A stretch of 64,000 bases of DNA from Gp13-AA77 sp035946575 (GCA_035946575.1 DASYZG010000126.1:18501-82500), one strand, 5' to 3'; positions 54,381-63,854 are shown, numbered from the stretch's first letter. The notes: generated from the letters alone by a model not told the origin. A program made the numbers and translations.

Positions 54381-56141
54381 ATGACTCGAAGATCGTTTCT
54401 TTACTCAGCTCTTAGTGCTGGAGCCTTACTGGCCGCTCCGCAGCGCTTGAGTGCCCAGGGGATGCGGTCACGCGGGGTAAAGCCTGCGCCGCGGCCGAAA
54501 TTCTCCGGCAGGCCGTGGCCGGTGACCTTCCGAAACGTCGCAGCCGATACGGGCCTGACGGCGCCGGTCATCTACGGCGAAGAGTACGTTAAACGGTACA
54601 TTTTCGAAGCCAACGGGCCGGGCATCGCCTTCTTCGATTACGACCAGGACGGCTGGCTCGATATCTTCGTTCCCAGCGGCACTCACCTCGACGGATTTCC
54701 GTCCGGCAAAGGGCCCACGAATCGGCTCTATCGCAACAATCGAAACGGCACCTTCACGGACGTGACGGAGAAGGCCGGGCTGAAGCGCTCCGGATGGTGC
54801 ACCGGCGTGTGCGTCGGCGATTACGACAACGACGGCCACGACGATCTGTTCCTGACCTACTACGGCCGGAACGTTCTCTATCACAATAACGGTGATGGCA
54901 CGTTTACCGACGTGACCAGCAAGGCCGGCCTCGCAGAGCCGCGTACGCGCTACTCGACTGGATGCACGTTTGTCGATTACGACCGCGATGGCCGGCTCGA
55001 TCTGTTCGTGGCGCGCTACATCGATCTTGATCTCGCCAAGACGCCCGTAGGCGGCGCCAACCGCTTCTGCCAATATCGCGGCGTATCGGTGAACTGCGGC
55101 CCCCTCGGCCTCCCGAAAGAGACGTGCTCGCTGTATCACAACAACGGCGACGGCAGCTTCACCGAGGTCAGTGAAAAAGCCGGCATTCTCAAGGCCGGGC
55201 CGCGCTGGAGCCTGGGCGCGATCGCGTTCGATTACAATAACGACGGCTGGCCCGACATCTTCGTGGCCTGCGACTCCTCGCCCAATCTGCTTTTTCGCAA
55301 CAATCACGACGGCACCTTCACCGAGACCGGGACCGATTCGGGCTGCGGACTGAGCGCCGACGGCCAGGAACAGGCCAACATGGGCATCGGGCTCGGCGAT
55401 TACGATGCCGACGGCTACTTCGATCTTTACCTCACGCACTTCAGCGACGACGTCCCCGCGCTCTACCACAGCGTCAAAGGCGAATTTTTCGATGATGTCA
55501 CCTACGCCGCCGGGCTGGCCGTGAACACAAAATACGTCGGCTGGGGCGTGGATTTCGCCGACCTCGATAACGATGGCTGGCTCGACCTCTTCGAGGTCAC
55601 AGGCACCGTCTATCCCGAAGTCGAAAAGGTGTACAAGGACTATCCCTTCAGGACCCAGCGCGTCGTCTACCGCAATCTTCAGAACGGAACCTTTGAAGAA
55701 GTCTCTGACCTCAGCGGTCCGGCAGTGCTCGAACACCATTCCAGCCGCGGCTGCGCCTTTGGGGATTTCAACAACGACGGCAACGTTGACGTGCTCATCT
55801 TCAACATGAGCGAAGCGCCATCGCTTCTTCAGAACCTCAACTCGGGTGGTAACCACTGGCTCAGCGTGAAGTGCCTGGGTACGAAATCGAATCGTTCGGC
55901 GATCGGCGCGCGTGTAACCGTGGAAGCCCGAGGCCGGCGCCAGATCCGCGAAGTCCTCAGCGGATCGAGTTACCTCTCGCAAAGCGATCTGCGGCAGCAT
56001 TTCGGTCTGGGTTCCGCCAGCAGGGCCGACCTGGTGGAAGTGCGCTGGCTGAGCGGCCACGTGGACCGTGTGAGCAACGTGGACGCCGGCCAGTTCATTA
56101 CGGTCGAAGAGGGCGCTGGAATCAAAAAGCGCCAGCCCTAG
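54381..56141 (+). CDS. CRTAC1-family FG-GAP/ASPIC-UnbV protein, Tat-exported
   Basis: The 586-residue protein has a twin-arginine signal (MTRRSFLYSALSAGALLAA) and seven or so FG-GAP blades (AFFDYDQDGWLDIFV, CVGDYDNDGHDDLFL, AFDYNNDGWPDIFVA) with calcium loops. A C-terminal ASPIC/UnbV domain (HWLSVKCLGTKSNRSAIGARV) closes it. It is a paralogue of the protein encoded at 792-2546 with the same layout, but has a Tat leader without a lipobox. Confidence 0.92.
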   Translation: MTRRSFLYSALSAGALLAAPQRLSAQGMRSRGVKPAPRPKFSGRPWPVTFRNVAADTGLTAPVIYGEEYVKRYIFEANGPGIAFFDYDQDGWLDIFVPSGTHLDGFPSGKGPTNRLYRNNRNGTFTDVTEKAGLKRSGWCTGVCVGDYDNDGHDDLFLTYYGRNVLYHNNGDGTFTDVTSKAGLAEPRTRYSTGCTFVDYDRDGRLDLFVARYIDLDLAKTPVGGANRFCQYRGVSVNCGPLGLPKETCSLYHNNGDGSFTEVSEKAGILKAGPRWSLGAIAFDYNNDGWPDIFVACDSSPNLLFRNNHDGTFTETGTDSGCGLSADGQEQANMGIGLGDYDADGYFDLYLTHFSDDVPALYHSVKGEFFDDVTYAAGLAVNTKYVGWGVDFADLDNDGWLDLFEVTGTVYPEVEKVYKDYPFRTQRVVYRNLQNGTFEEVSDLSGPAVLEHHSSRGCAFGDFNNDGNVDVLIFNMSEAPSLLQNLNSGGNHWLSVKCLGTKSNRSAIGARVTVEARGRRQIREVLSGSSYLSQSDLRQHFGLGSASRADLVEVRWLSGHVDRVSNVDAGQFITVEEGAGIKKRQP

Positions 56142-56317
56142 CCCGGCTTGAGAAGCCGGAGCCCAGTCACTTACGCACCGTCATTTACGGCCGTTCCCAA
56201 AGCCGCCCGAGAGGTGTACACTACCGCCTCAAGAATTCCGTCTCCGGCGGCGTTCATCCCGGAGCCAGGCTCGTGATTCAGCTCAAAGGGCGTACCCAGT
56301 TCAAGGAGCAAACGTAT

Positions 56318-57046
56318 ATGTCTCGGAAAATTCTGACCCTTCTGGCGGCCGCGGTCCTGCTGCCCATTGGCGTGCGCGCGCAGAGTGTGGACGAGGTCAT
56401 TGCGAAATGGGTACAGGCGCGGGGCGGCATCGACAAGTTGCGCTCGATCCAGGCCGAGCGCACCACCCTGAAGCTTCAAGCGGGCGGATTCGAGGCCACC
56501 GTTGTTCAGATCAAGAAGCGCCCCGGCAAGATGCGGCAGGAGTTTATTCTGCAGGGTATGGCTGAGGTGCGGGCCTACGACGGCAAAACCGGCTGGCAAC
56601 TGAATCCCTTTGAAGGCCGCCGCGATGCTGAACTTCTCTCCGAAGACGACAGAAAGGACCTGGTCGAGGGAGCGGACATTGACGGTCCGCTGGTGGATTA
56701 CGCTCAGAAGGGGCACCGTGCTGAGCTGGTAGGCCACGATAACGTCGAAGGCACAGACTGCTACAAAATCAAGCTGACGCTCAAGAACGGCGACATTCGT
56801 TACATCTATCTCGACACCGATTCGCTGATGGAAATCAAGCTGGAATCGCAGACCATGATCCGCGGCGCCATGCGGGAGGGCGAAACGTACTTCGGCGATT
56901 ACGAGAAAGTCGACGGCCTCTATGAGCCTTTCGAGATCGAGCAGGGCCGCAAAGGTGATCCCGACCGGCAAAAGCTCACGGTGGAGAAGGTGGAGTTCAA
57001 TGTGCCGGTCGATGATTCGGTCTTCGCGATGCCCGTCAAGCATTGA
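56318..57046 (+). CDS. LolA-like outer-membrane lipoprotein-sorting-type protein
   Basis: ATG 56318 follows AAGGAG and gives 242 residues with a signal peptide (ILTLLAAAVLLPIGVRAQ). The mature protein (VIAKWVQARGGIDKLRSIQ, ATVVQIKKRPGKMRQEFILQG, KTGWQLNPFEGRRDAELLSEDD, YIYLDTDSLMEIKL) has the half-barrel pattern of LolA/LppX. Single such genes without LolB are common in this phylum and may bind a hydrophobic ligand. The upstream frame from 55871 is a shadow of the CRTAC1 gene. Confidence 0.78.
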   Translation: MSRKILTLLAAAVLLPIGVRAQSVDEVIAKWVQARGGIDKLRSIQAERTTLKLQAGGFEATVVQIKKRPGKMRQEFILQGMAEVRAYDGKTGWQLNPFEGRRDAELLSEDDRKDLVEGADIDGPLVDYAQKGHRAELVGHDNVEGTDCYKIKLTLKNGDIRYIYLDTDSLMEIKLESQTMIRGAMREGETYFGDYEKVDGLYEPFEIEQGRKGDPDRQKLTVEKVEFNVPVDDSVFAMPVKH

Positions 57047-57150
57047 GCCCTTGGGTGATTGAGTCATCGAGCGATTGACTTGGTGGCGCAATCGCTCCCT
57101 TGGTCGATCGTCAAGATCCAGCAATTCCAATTTCGGGGGATTCCTTAAGA

Positions 57151-60100
57151 ATGTGCAAATCACTCGCTCGCTTCATGATTCTTCTGGCGATGGTTGTGGC
57201 GACTTCGTTCGCCGCGCCGCTGAGGGCTCAGGACGTGAAGTTCGATTCGGACACAATTTCCGGTCTGGGCGCGCGCAACATCGGCTCCGCCACCATGAGT
57301 GGACGCGTAACGTCGCTGGCGGGTGTGTGGGAGAAGGATCGCCTCACGATTTACGTGGGCGCGGCGAGCGGCGGCGTGTGGAAGTCCGTCAACGGCGGCA
57401 CCACGTTCAAGCCCGTCTTCGACAAAGAACCGGTGCAGTCCATTGGCGCCATCACTGTCGATCCCTCGAATCCGAAGACGATCTGGGTCGGAACGGGAGA
57501 GTCCTGGATGCGCAACAGCACCTCGATCGGCGACGGCATCTACAAGTCGACCGACGGCGGCGACAACTGGACGAACATGGGTCTCAAAGACTCGGAGCGC
57601 ATCGCCAGGATCCTGGTTGACCCCAGGGATTCAAACATCGTCTATGCCTGCGTTCCGGGCAAGCTCTGGAGTGACAGCGACGATCGCGGACTGTACAAGA
57701 CCGCCGACGGCGGCAAGACATGGACCAAGATCCTGAAAGGTGCCAATCTCTCCACCGGCTGCTCGACGATTTCCATGAGTCCGGACGATCCCAAGATAAT
57801 CTACGCGGGCATGTGGGATTTCCGTCGCAAGGGCTGGATGTTCCGCTCCGGCGGCGATGGCCCTACCGCACCGAGCGGCAGCGGATTCTTCAAGACCGCA
57901 GACGGCGGCGCCACCTGGATCAGCCTGGATGAGAAAAACGGTCTGCCGCCCAAGCCCTGGGGACGCCTCGCCGTGGCCGTGGCGCCTTCGAATTCCAAGG
58001 TCGTTTACGCCCTCGTCGAGTGCACATCAAGCGCGCTCTATCGCTCCGATGACGCCGGCCAGACGTGGCATCGACGCGATGCCAGCCAGATGATGGTGTG
58101 GCGTCCATTCTATTTTGCCAATCTGATCGTCGATCCGAGGAACGAGAACAAGGTCTACAAGCCCGACGGGGGGCTGATCCTCAGCATCGATGGCGGCCGC
58201 AGCTTCAGCGGGATCTCCGGCGGCGCTCACGGGGATTTTCACGACGTCTGGATCGATCCGCGCAACTCCGACCACGTCATCACCAGCGACGACGGGGGCG
58301 TCTGGTACTCCTACGATAGCGGCAACAACTGGTGGAAGGCTGACAATCTGCCCATCTCGCAGTTCTATCACGTCAGCGTCGACATGGCCGACCCGTACCA
58401 CGTCTACGGCGGCCTCCAGGATAACGCGGTGTGGCGCGGCGATTCCGCCTATCCGGGCGGAATCGGCAACGATCGCTGGGAGAACCTCGGCGGCGGCGAC
58501 GGGTTCTGGGCGTTCGCCGACACCGCCGATCCCCATTACGCCTATGTGGAGTCGCAGGGCGGCGAGATCACGCGGGTCAATCAGCAAACCCTGGAATCGC
58601 GCAGCATCAAGCCGCTTCCCAATTACGGCGAAGGCAAGCTGCGCTTCAATTGGAACACGCCCATCCACATGAGCCCGAATGAGCCGGGCACAGTCTACAT
58701 CGGAGCGCAGTTCCTGTTTCGCTCGCGCGATCACGGACAGACCTGGGACCGCATCTCGCCCGACCTCACCACCAACGATCCCGACAAGGAAAAACAGGAG
58801 GAATCGGGCGGCGTCACGGTGGATAATTCTGACGCCGAAACTCACTGCACGATCTACTCGATCAGCGAATCGCCGCGGGACGGCCGGACGATCTGGGTGG
58901 GCACCGACGACGGCAATCTGCAGCTCACGCGCGACGGCGGCAAGACGTGGAACAACGTCGTGGGCAACGTGCCCAACCTGCCGCGGTCCTCCTGGGTCTC
59001 CTGGGTGGAGGCCAGCCGTTTCGATCCGGCCACGGCCTACGCCACCTTCGACCGGCACACCTTCGGAGATATGGACCCCTACGTCTACAAGACCAGCGAT
59101 TACGGCCAGACCTGGGCGCGCCTGGCGGGGCCCGGGAGCGGCGTCCGCGGATTCGCGCACGTGATCAAGGAAGACACCGTGGCCCCGAATCTTCTTTTCC
59201 TCGGTACCGAGTTTGGCCTGTGGATTTCAGTCGATGGCGGCAAGCAGTGGGCGCAATACAAGGGCGGAGAATTCCCGAACGTTCCTGTGCGTGATCTGGT
59301 GGTGCATCCCCGCGATTCCGACTTGGTGATCGCGACGCACGGCCGCGGCATCTGGATCGTCGACGACATCACGCCTCTTCGACAGCTCACCTCGTCTGTG
59401 CTCTCAGAGCAGGCGGGATTCATCAGCGGCAGGCCGACGCAGCAACGATTGATGGCGTCCGGAGGCTGGTCGAATGGCAACGCCGTGTTCGTGGGCTCAA
59501 ATCCGCCCGACGCGGCCCTGATCACCTACTATCAGCAGAAGCGCCACATTTTTGGCAAGATGACGATCCAGGTGTTTGATCCGCAGGGCAAGCTGCTCGA
59601 AACCCTGCCCGCCAACGCCCGACGCGGGCTCAGCCGCGTGCAGTGGGACATGCGTGTGAAACCACCGCGCGTGCCTCCGGCCGTTTCGCTGGCGTTTGAG
59701 GCCAGCATCGGCGCCCGCGTTCTGCCCGGCACGTATACCATCAAGATGACGCGCGGCTCCGACGTTTACACCGAGCAACTCACCGTCGGGCTCGATCCGC
59801 GCGCCACCTACACGGTGGACGATCGCAAGCTGCAACTCGACGCCGTCAAACGCGTCTCGGCGCTGCTCGACGACATGAGCTATCAGGTGGCCCGCATCAA
59901 CAGCGTGCGCGACGCCCTCGCCCGGCGCGCGGCCAAGCTTCCGCAAGGCGATTCGCTGCGCACGCAATTGGCCGCCCTTTCGGGGCGCGCCGACGATATT
60001 CGCATGAAGATCGTCGCCACCAAGGAAGGCGGCGCCATCACGGGCGAGTTGCGGCTCCGGGAATACACCACCGAACTCTACGGCGACTTTGTGTTCTACG

Positions 60101-60363
60101 AGGGCCGCCCTGGGGATTATCAGGTGGCCAGAATCGATTCGCTCAATCGCGCGCTTGGCGACGTGGCGCACGAATTCGACGCATTCGTCTCCAAAGACCT
60201 GGCAGCGGCGAACCAGTCGTTAACCGAAAAGAAGCTGGAACCGGTGCAGCCCGTTTCTCGCCAGGATTGGGAGAAAGCCAATCCCGCGCCGGGATCGGAA
60301 AGCGGTTCTGCCGCCGCCGCCGCGGCATTCGGTGCGATGGAGAAGGCGGCTGGATCGATGTAG
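57151..60363 (+). CDS. Large exported BNR/VPS10-sortilin-like beta-propeller protein
   Basis: The 1070-residue protein has a signal peptide (FMILLAMVVATSFAAPLRAQ). A propeller part then runs to about residue 760 with many Asp-box/BNR repeats (SVNGGTTF, STDGGDNWT, TADGGKTWT, SDDAGQTWH, SRDHGQTW, TRDGGKTWN). A C-terminal fibronectin-like and helical part (QWDMRVKPPRVPPAVSLAFEA, then Arg/Ala-rich helices) ends the protein. Proteins of this type are frequent in Acidobacteriota and are annotated as glycosyl-hydrolase-like, but no catalytic residues can be assigned. Confidence 0.9.
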   Translation: MCKSLARFMILLAMVVATSFAAPLRAQDVKFDSDTISGLGARNIGSATMSGRVTSLAGVWEKDRLTIYVGAASGGVWKSVNGGTTFKPVFDKEPVQSIGAITVDPSNPKTIWVGTGESWMRNSTSIGDGIYKSTDGGDNWTNMGLKDSERIARILVDPRDSNIVYACVPGKLWSDSDDRGLYKTADGGKTWTKILKGANLSTGCSTISMSPDDPKIIYAGMWDFRRKGWMFRSGGDGPTAPSGSGFFKTADGGATWISLDEKNGLPPKPWGRLAVAVAPSNSKVVYALVECTSSALYRSDDAGQTWHRRDASQMMVWRPFYFANLIVDPRNENKVYKPDGGLILSIDGGRSFSGISGGAHGDFHDVWIDPRNSDHVITSDDGGVWYSYDSGNNWWKADNLPISQFYHVSVDMADPYHVYGGLQDNAVWRGDSAYPGGIGNDRWENLGGGDGFWAFADTADPHYAYVESQGGEITRVNQQTLESRSIKPLPNYGEGKLRFNWNTPIHMSPNEPGTVYIGAQFLFRSRDHGQTWDRISPDLTTNDPDKEKQEESGGVTVDNSDAETHCTIYSISESPRDGRTIWVGTDDGNLQLTRDGGKTWNNVVGNVPNLPRSSWVSWVEASRFDPATAYATFDRHTFGDMDPYVYKTSDYGQTWARLAGPGSGVRGFAHVIKEDTVAPNLLFLGTEFGLWISVDGGKQWAQYKGGEFPNVPVRDLVVHPRDSDLVIATHGRGIWIVDDITPLRQLTSSVLSEQAGFISGRPTQQRLMASGGWSNGNAVFVGSNPPDAALITYYQQKRHIFGKMTIQVFDPQGKLLETLPANARRGLSRVQWDMRVKPPRVPPAVSLAFEASIGARVLPGTYTIKMTRGSDVYTEQLTVGLDPRATYTVDDRKLQLDAVKRVSALLDDMSYQVARINSVRDALARRAAKLPQGDSLRTQLAALSGRADDIRMKIVATKEGGAITGELRLREYTTELYGDFVFYEGRPGDYQVARIDSLNRALGDVAHEFDAFVSKDLAAANQSLTEKKLEPVQPVSRQDWEKANPAPGSESGSAAAAAAFGAMEKAAGSM

Positions 60364-60375
60364 CGGTGCTGTAGC

Positions 60376-60392
60376 GGCGGTCTATGACCGCC
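60376..60392. terminator. Hairpin GGCGGTC-TAT-GACCGCC after the BNR gene
   Basis: A 7-base perfect stem lies 13 bases after the stop, followed by CGGTTTTC. It is a weak intrinsic-terminator candidate, or a CTGTAGCGGCGG-type dispersed palindrome. Confidence 0.45.
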
Positions 60393-60464
60393 CGGTTTTC
60401 AAAAAAAGATCGGTCGGTGGTCTTAGAGCGCTGCTTCAGCAGGTGTCATCAGCTAATTTTTCGC

Positions 60465-60854
60465 TTACGAACGAGGGCGGCCGAAAAACAAGACATAACC
60501 GTCGGCGTCCTGGAGCTCGAATCCACGCAAGCCATCATCCGTGTCTTTGAGCGGTTGGGAAAACTCCACATTGCGCGACGAGAATTCCGCCGCCAGCGCG
60601 TCCGGATCGGAAACGCCGATGTAGGCGTCCCAGCGCGCCCAGGGATGCCGTTTGCCGTTCGGAAGCGGATCGACACCCACGGCCTTCAACATGATCATGG
60701 CAGCGCCCCGCTCGACAATGCCGAAGAACACGTCGTCAGCAGGCAATTGACACGTGATGTCGAACCCGAGACGGTCGCGATAGAACGACAGCGCGGCCGG
60801 AACGTTCTTGACGATGAAGGCTGGCGCACTGGCGAAAATTCCCGGTCTAGTCAT
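60465..60854 (-). CDS. VOC/glyoxalase-bleomycin-resistance superfamily protein
   Basis: ATG 60854 gives 129 residues with the two beta-alpha-beta-beta-beta halves of VOC proteins (FIVKNVPAALSFYRDRLGFDI, then GVSDPDALAAEFSSRNVEFSQPL...GLRGFELQDADGYVLFFG). The metal ligands are not obvious. It overlaps the DUF1801 gene by 8 bases and is the last gene of the run. Confidence 0.88.
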   Translation of the reverse strand: MTRPGIFASAPAFIVKNVPAALSFYRDRLGFDITCQLPADDVFFGIVERGAAMIMLKAVGVDPLPNGKRHPWARWDAYIGVSDPDALAAEFSSRNVEFSQPLKDTDDGLRGFELQDADGYVLFFGRPRS

Positions 60855-61308
60855 GCGAACCTCCGCGGCCGGTTTTCCCGGACCTCGGTTTGGGCTTCCC
60901 CTTGTTCTGAGACTCGAGATTAAGCGCCACTGCCGCGCGGATGAGATCCTTGAAAGCCGCCGCATCGACCTTGTCACCTTCGCGGATAACTACGGCGCGC
61001 CAGACCTTGCCTTCGAAACCGGCGTTGAAGACGCCTTGGGAGTCCTTAATGGAAGCTCCCTTGGCGAAGGTCAGCCTCAGGTGCCTGCTGTGGGTCTCCC
61101 CGGTGCAAATGATTCCGTCGTGGTACCACACTGGAATCCCGGCGGGATTTGACGGCTTCCGCCATTTCACCTCCTCGACCACATCAGGGTCGGCTTGCTT
61201 GATCAAAGCCCGAATCTGCGCCAGCGCTTTCCCGCGCCAGTCCCCAGGTTGCTTGCTCTTCTCGTCGATGCGCGCAGAACCGGAGTCCTCCGGGACGGGC
61301 TTTTTCAT
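60847..61308 (-). CDS. DUF1801 (YdhG/YjbR-like) protein
   Basis: ATG 61308 (AGAGGGG 5 bases upstream) gives 153 residues. The pattern RALIKQADPDVVEEVKWRKPSNPAGIPVWYHDGIICTGETHSRHLRLTFAKGA fits the DUF1801 fold, a small fold of unknown function that often travels with VOC and SRPBCC genes. The basic C-terminal tail is disordered. It lies 19 bases after the VOC-phosphatase gene. Confidence 0.88.
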   Translation of the reverse strand: MKKPVPEDSGSARIDEKSKQPGDWRGKALAQIRALIKQADPDVVEEVKWRKPSNPAGIPVWYHDGIICTGETHSRHLRLTFAKGASIKDSQGVFNAGFEGKVWRAVVIREGDKVDAAAFKDLIRAAVALNLESQNKGKPKPRSGKTGRGGSHD

Positions 61309-61327
61309 GTGAACCCCTCTTCCTTCC

Positions 61328-62605
61328 TCAGGTGCATTTGGCAACGATCAACGTGATGTCGTCGGCCTGTTCATGAGGGCTGAATCCTCGCGCCCGATCC
61401 GCAACTGCCGCCAGCAACTCCGGCGGCGAGAGCTCACGATGCTGCCGGGCGGCTTCGAGCAGCCGCTCTTCGCCAAATTCCTCTCCCTCGTCGTTCCGGG
61501 CTTCCGTAACCCCATCGGTGTAAAGCAGGATGGCGTCGCCCGGTGCCAACTCGCGTTCTTCCATGGCGCAATCCCATGTCTCGAACAAGCCCACTACCGT
61601 GCAGGTGGCCTCGAGCCTTTCCAGAGTGCCGCCGCGGCGCAGGAGCAAGGCAGGCGGATGGCCGCAATTCGAGTAGCGCAGCGTGCGCGTGCCATCGTCG
61701 TATTCGGCGAAGAAGAGCGTGGCATAGTCCGTGTCGGCCGTATTTTCGTGAAGCAACCGGTTCACCGACCGCAGAAATCGTTCGGGCTCTTCCCAGGCCG
61801 TGGCGCACTGGCTGCGCAGAGCGGCCTGGAGATTCGCCATCAGCAGGGCGGCTCCGATGCCTTTGCCGGCGATGTCCGCCACCACCAGGCCGAGCCTTCG
61901 GCTGCCGAGATCAAGAAAGTCATAATAGTCTCCCCCGACCGTGCGCGCGGGATGGCAACTGCCCGCATAGGCAAGCGTTCGAACGGCCGGCTGGCGTTGC
62001 GGAAACAAACGGGTCTGCACTTGCTTGGCGACCGCCAGATCGTGCGCCGCCTGGCGCTCGGCTTCCAACCTGGCCGCCCGGGCGCGGCGCTCTGTTTCCA
62101 ATTGCCGCGTCGCCTCATCGAACTCGATCAGAGAAAAACTGTTTCCGTCCACATCTTCAAAAACCGCGTACCTCGCCTGCCCGCTTCCCCACGCCGGCTC
62201 CATGGGCGGCTGCGGAAAACGGACTCCGCGTCCCGACCATTCTTCGAACAGGCGCCGTACGTCTTCGGTAAGGAAGCTGAATCCGGTGTTCTGGCCGATG
62301 CGTCGCTGCTCGGCCGATCCTTCCGGCGGCATAACCAGGGCGATCCCGGGCAGCGCCGCGCCTGCCGTTTCCCGTAGCCAGCCGGCAGCCGTCGGAGCGA
62401 CCACGATCCACCGCCCTATTCCTGGAGTCTGGACGTCCACAATGGTTTCGAAATTCAGCTTTTCCACGAAGAACCGCCGGCTCTGCTCCTGATCCCGGAC
62501 CCAGAGCGTCGTAAAGTTCAAGCGGAGGAAAGGCTGCGAGAGCGCTGCTCGCAGCGCCGCGGCGTACGGACCAAGCACTCCCCCGGAATCCGCTGGGTGT
62601 TCCAT
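61328..62605 (-). CDS. VOC domain fused to a PP2C/SpoIIE-type phosphatase
   Basis: The 425-residue protein has an N-terminal VOC (glyoxalase-like) domain (residues 25-165: LRLNFTTLWVRDQEQSRRFFVEKLNFET...YAVFEDVDGNSFSLIEFD). A charged coiled coil (RQLETERRARAARLEAERQAAHDLAVAKQVQTRLFP) connects it to a SpoIIE domain (GDYYDFLDL, VVADIAGKGIGAALLMA, CGHPPALLL, DAILLYTDGVTEARN, EQADDITLIVAKC) with the aspartates expected to bind Mn/Mg. Usually PAS or GAF domains sit at this place, so the VOC sensor is unusual. It may dephosphorylate an anti-anti-sigma-type protein in response to a small ligand. Confidence 0.85.
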   Translation of the reverse strand: MEHPADSGGVLGPYAAALRAALSQPFLRLNFTTLWVRDQEQSRRFFVEKLNFETIVDVQTPGIGRWIVVAPTAAGWLRETAGAALPGIALVMPPEGSAEQRRIGQNTGFSFLTEDVRRLFEEWSGRGVRFPQPPMEPAWGSGQARYAVFEDVDGNSFSLIEFDEATRQLETERRARAARLEAERQAAHDLAVAKQVQTRLFPQRQPAVRTLAYAGSCHPARTVGGDYYDFLDLGSRRLGLVVADIAGKGIGAALLMANLQAALRSQCATAWEEPERFLRSVNRLLHENTADTDYATLFFAEYDDGTRTLRYSNCGHPPALLLRRGGTLERLEATCTVVGLFETWDCAMEERELAPGDAILLYTDGVTEARNDEGEEFGEERLLEAARQHRELSPPELLAAVADRARGFSPHEQADDITLIVAKCT

Positions 62606-62638
62606 GGGGACTGATTATTCCACAGAGTCCTCAGCAAT

Positions 62639-63211
62639 TCACGACTCTTGCGCCGCGTTTGGCGGCAGGCGGGGCGCCTCAACGCCGAACAGCCTGGCGT
62701 ACTCCGCGGTCAGCCGCTGCCATCCCGGGAACTTCATGGCCTCGCCGCCGGCCCAGCGCCGGGTGGGAGTTCCGCTGAGACGGCGATCCATAACATCGAG
62801 ACAAATGTGCCACCCGGCAGCACCCCTCGCGATAAAGCGCCGGTTGATGTCGGCCCACAGCGTCAGCCGCGTGCCGCCGCCCAAGGCTTCGAGTTCCCAC
62901 CGGATATCGCCGCCGCCCCAGTTGTACTCGAGGAGCCTCGGAGCCTCGGCTCGCGTGACAGTGCTTTCGGAAACGTACGGCCGGGCCGTTCCCACCGTGG
63001 TGAGCTTCACCGTGGCGCCCGCCGCGTCCAGGCTTCCGTCGGCGTCGAAGGGCGCCCACTCGCGCAGGTGCGCCGGGTCAGTGAGCGCCTGCCAGACTTT
63101 TTCCGGCGGATGGCGCAGTTCGCGCACGAGAATGAGCGTCCACTGCTCGCCCTCCTTCCGGATATGCCGCCCGCTCGCCGGACCCGGTGTGTACTGCTCG
63201 CTTTCGATCAT
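62639..63211 (-). CDS. SRPBCC/AHSA1-like ligand-binding protein
   Basis: ATG 63211 (GGGGAG 5 bases upstream) gives 190 residues. LILVRELRHPPEKVWQALTDPAHLREWAPFDADG is the START-like N-terminal strand-helix of AHSA1 proteins. A hydrophobic cavity is expected but no ligand is known. It lies 33 bases before the VOC-phosphatase gene and is probably cotranscribed with it. Confidence 0.85.
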   Translation of the reverse strand: MIESEQYTPGPASGRHIRKEGEQWTLILVRELRHPPEKVWQALTDPAHLREWAPFDADGSLDAAGATVKLTTVGTARPYVSESTVTRAEAPRLLEYNWGGGDIRWELEALGGGTRLTLWADINRRFIARGAAGWHICLDVMDRRLSGTPTRRWAGGEAMKFPGWQRLTAEYARLFGVEAPRLPPNAAQES

Positions 63212-63360
63212 CTTTCTCCCCTCGTTTCGTCCCCGGGCCGCCATCGTGCTGAACGGCCGGCGAGAGTTAGGAGGCTTACTTGGGACGTTATCAAAGGTCG
63301 GTGGTTCACGTCATCCCTTGGCTTCACGTCTTTCCTCGCTTCGCGCCTTTCCTTTGAATG

Positions 63361-63392
63361 ACGTCATTCCGAGCGAAGCGAGGAATCCGCTC
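63361..63392. repeat. Dispersed CATTCCGAGCGAAGCGAGGA repeat
   Basis: ACGTCATTCCGAGCGAAGCG and AGGAATCCGCT is the best match to the dispersed palindromic family in the window. It lies in the 241-base gap between the SRPBCC gene and the last VOC gene. Confidence 0.65.
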
Positions 63393-63452
63393 TTTGTCGT
63401 GAACGACACGCGGAATTGTTCGCTTCGCTCGCCATGGCGTTAATCGCGTCTT

Positions 63453-63854
63453 TCACGATCCGGACCAGCGCATCAACTGCGTGATCTGGATGCGGTTGCC
63501 GCAGGTGTCGTTCAGCACGGCGATCTTGGACGCCGTCACGTCCGTGGGTGGCATAGTGAACTCGGCACCGCGCGCCTTGATCCTCTCGAAGTCGCCGCCG
63601 AGGTCGTCGGTGAAAAACATGATCGCGGGCTGGCCCTGCTGAAACAGCGCCTCCTGATATGCTTTGGCGGCCGGGTTGTTGTTGAGCGCCAACTGCAGCT
63701 CCGTGCCCTCCGGGTCCTCGGCCGGGGCCACCGTAAGCCAGCGATACGGTCCCTGGCTGAAGTCGGTCTTCTTCACGAAGCCCAGCACTTCGGTATAGAA
63801 GCGCAGGGCTTTGTCCTGGTCGTCCACGTACACGCTGGTCACTTTGATTTTCAT
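63453..63854 (-). CDS. VOC family protein
   Basis: ATG 63854 follows AAGGAG and gives 133 residues: KVTSVYVDDQDKALRFYTEVLGFVKKTDF, then PAIMFFTDDLGGDFERIKARGAEFTMPP and DTCGNRIQITQL. This is the classical VOC/glyoxalase pattern, including the late glycine-asn segment. Such proteins isomerise, break or sequester small molecules; no ligand can be assigned. It is related to the VOC proteins encoded at 60465 and 61328 only at family level. Confidence 0.88.
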   Translation of the reverse strand: MKIKVTSVYVDDQDKALRFYTEVLGFVKKTDFSQGPYRWLTVAPAEDPEGTELQLALNNNPAAKAYQEALFQQGQPAIMFFTDDLGGDFERIKARGAEFTMPPTDVTASKIAVLNDTCGNRIQITQLMRWSGS

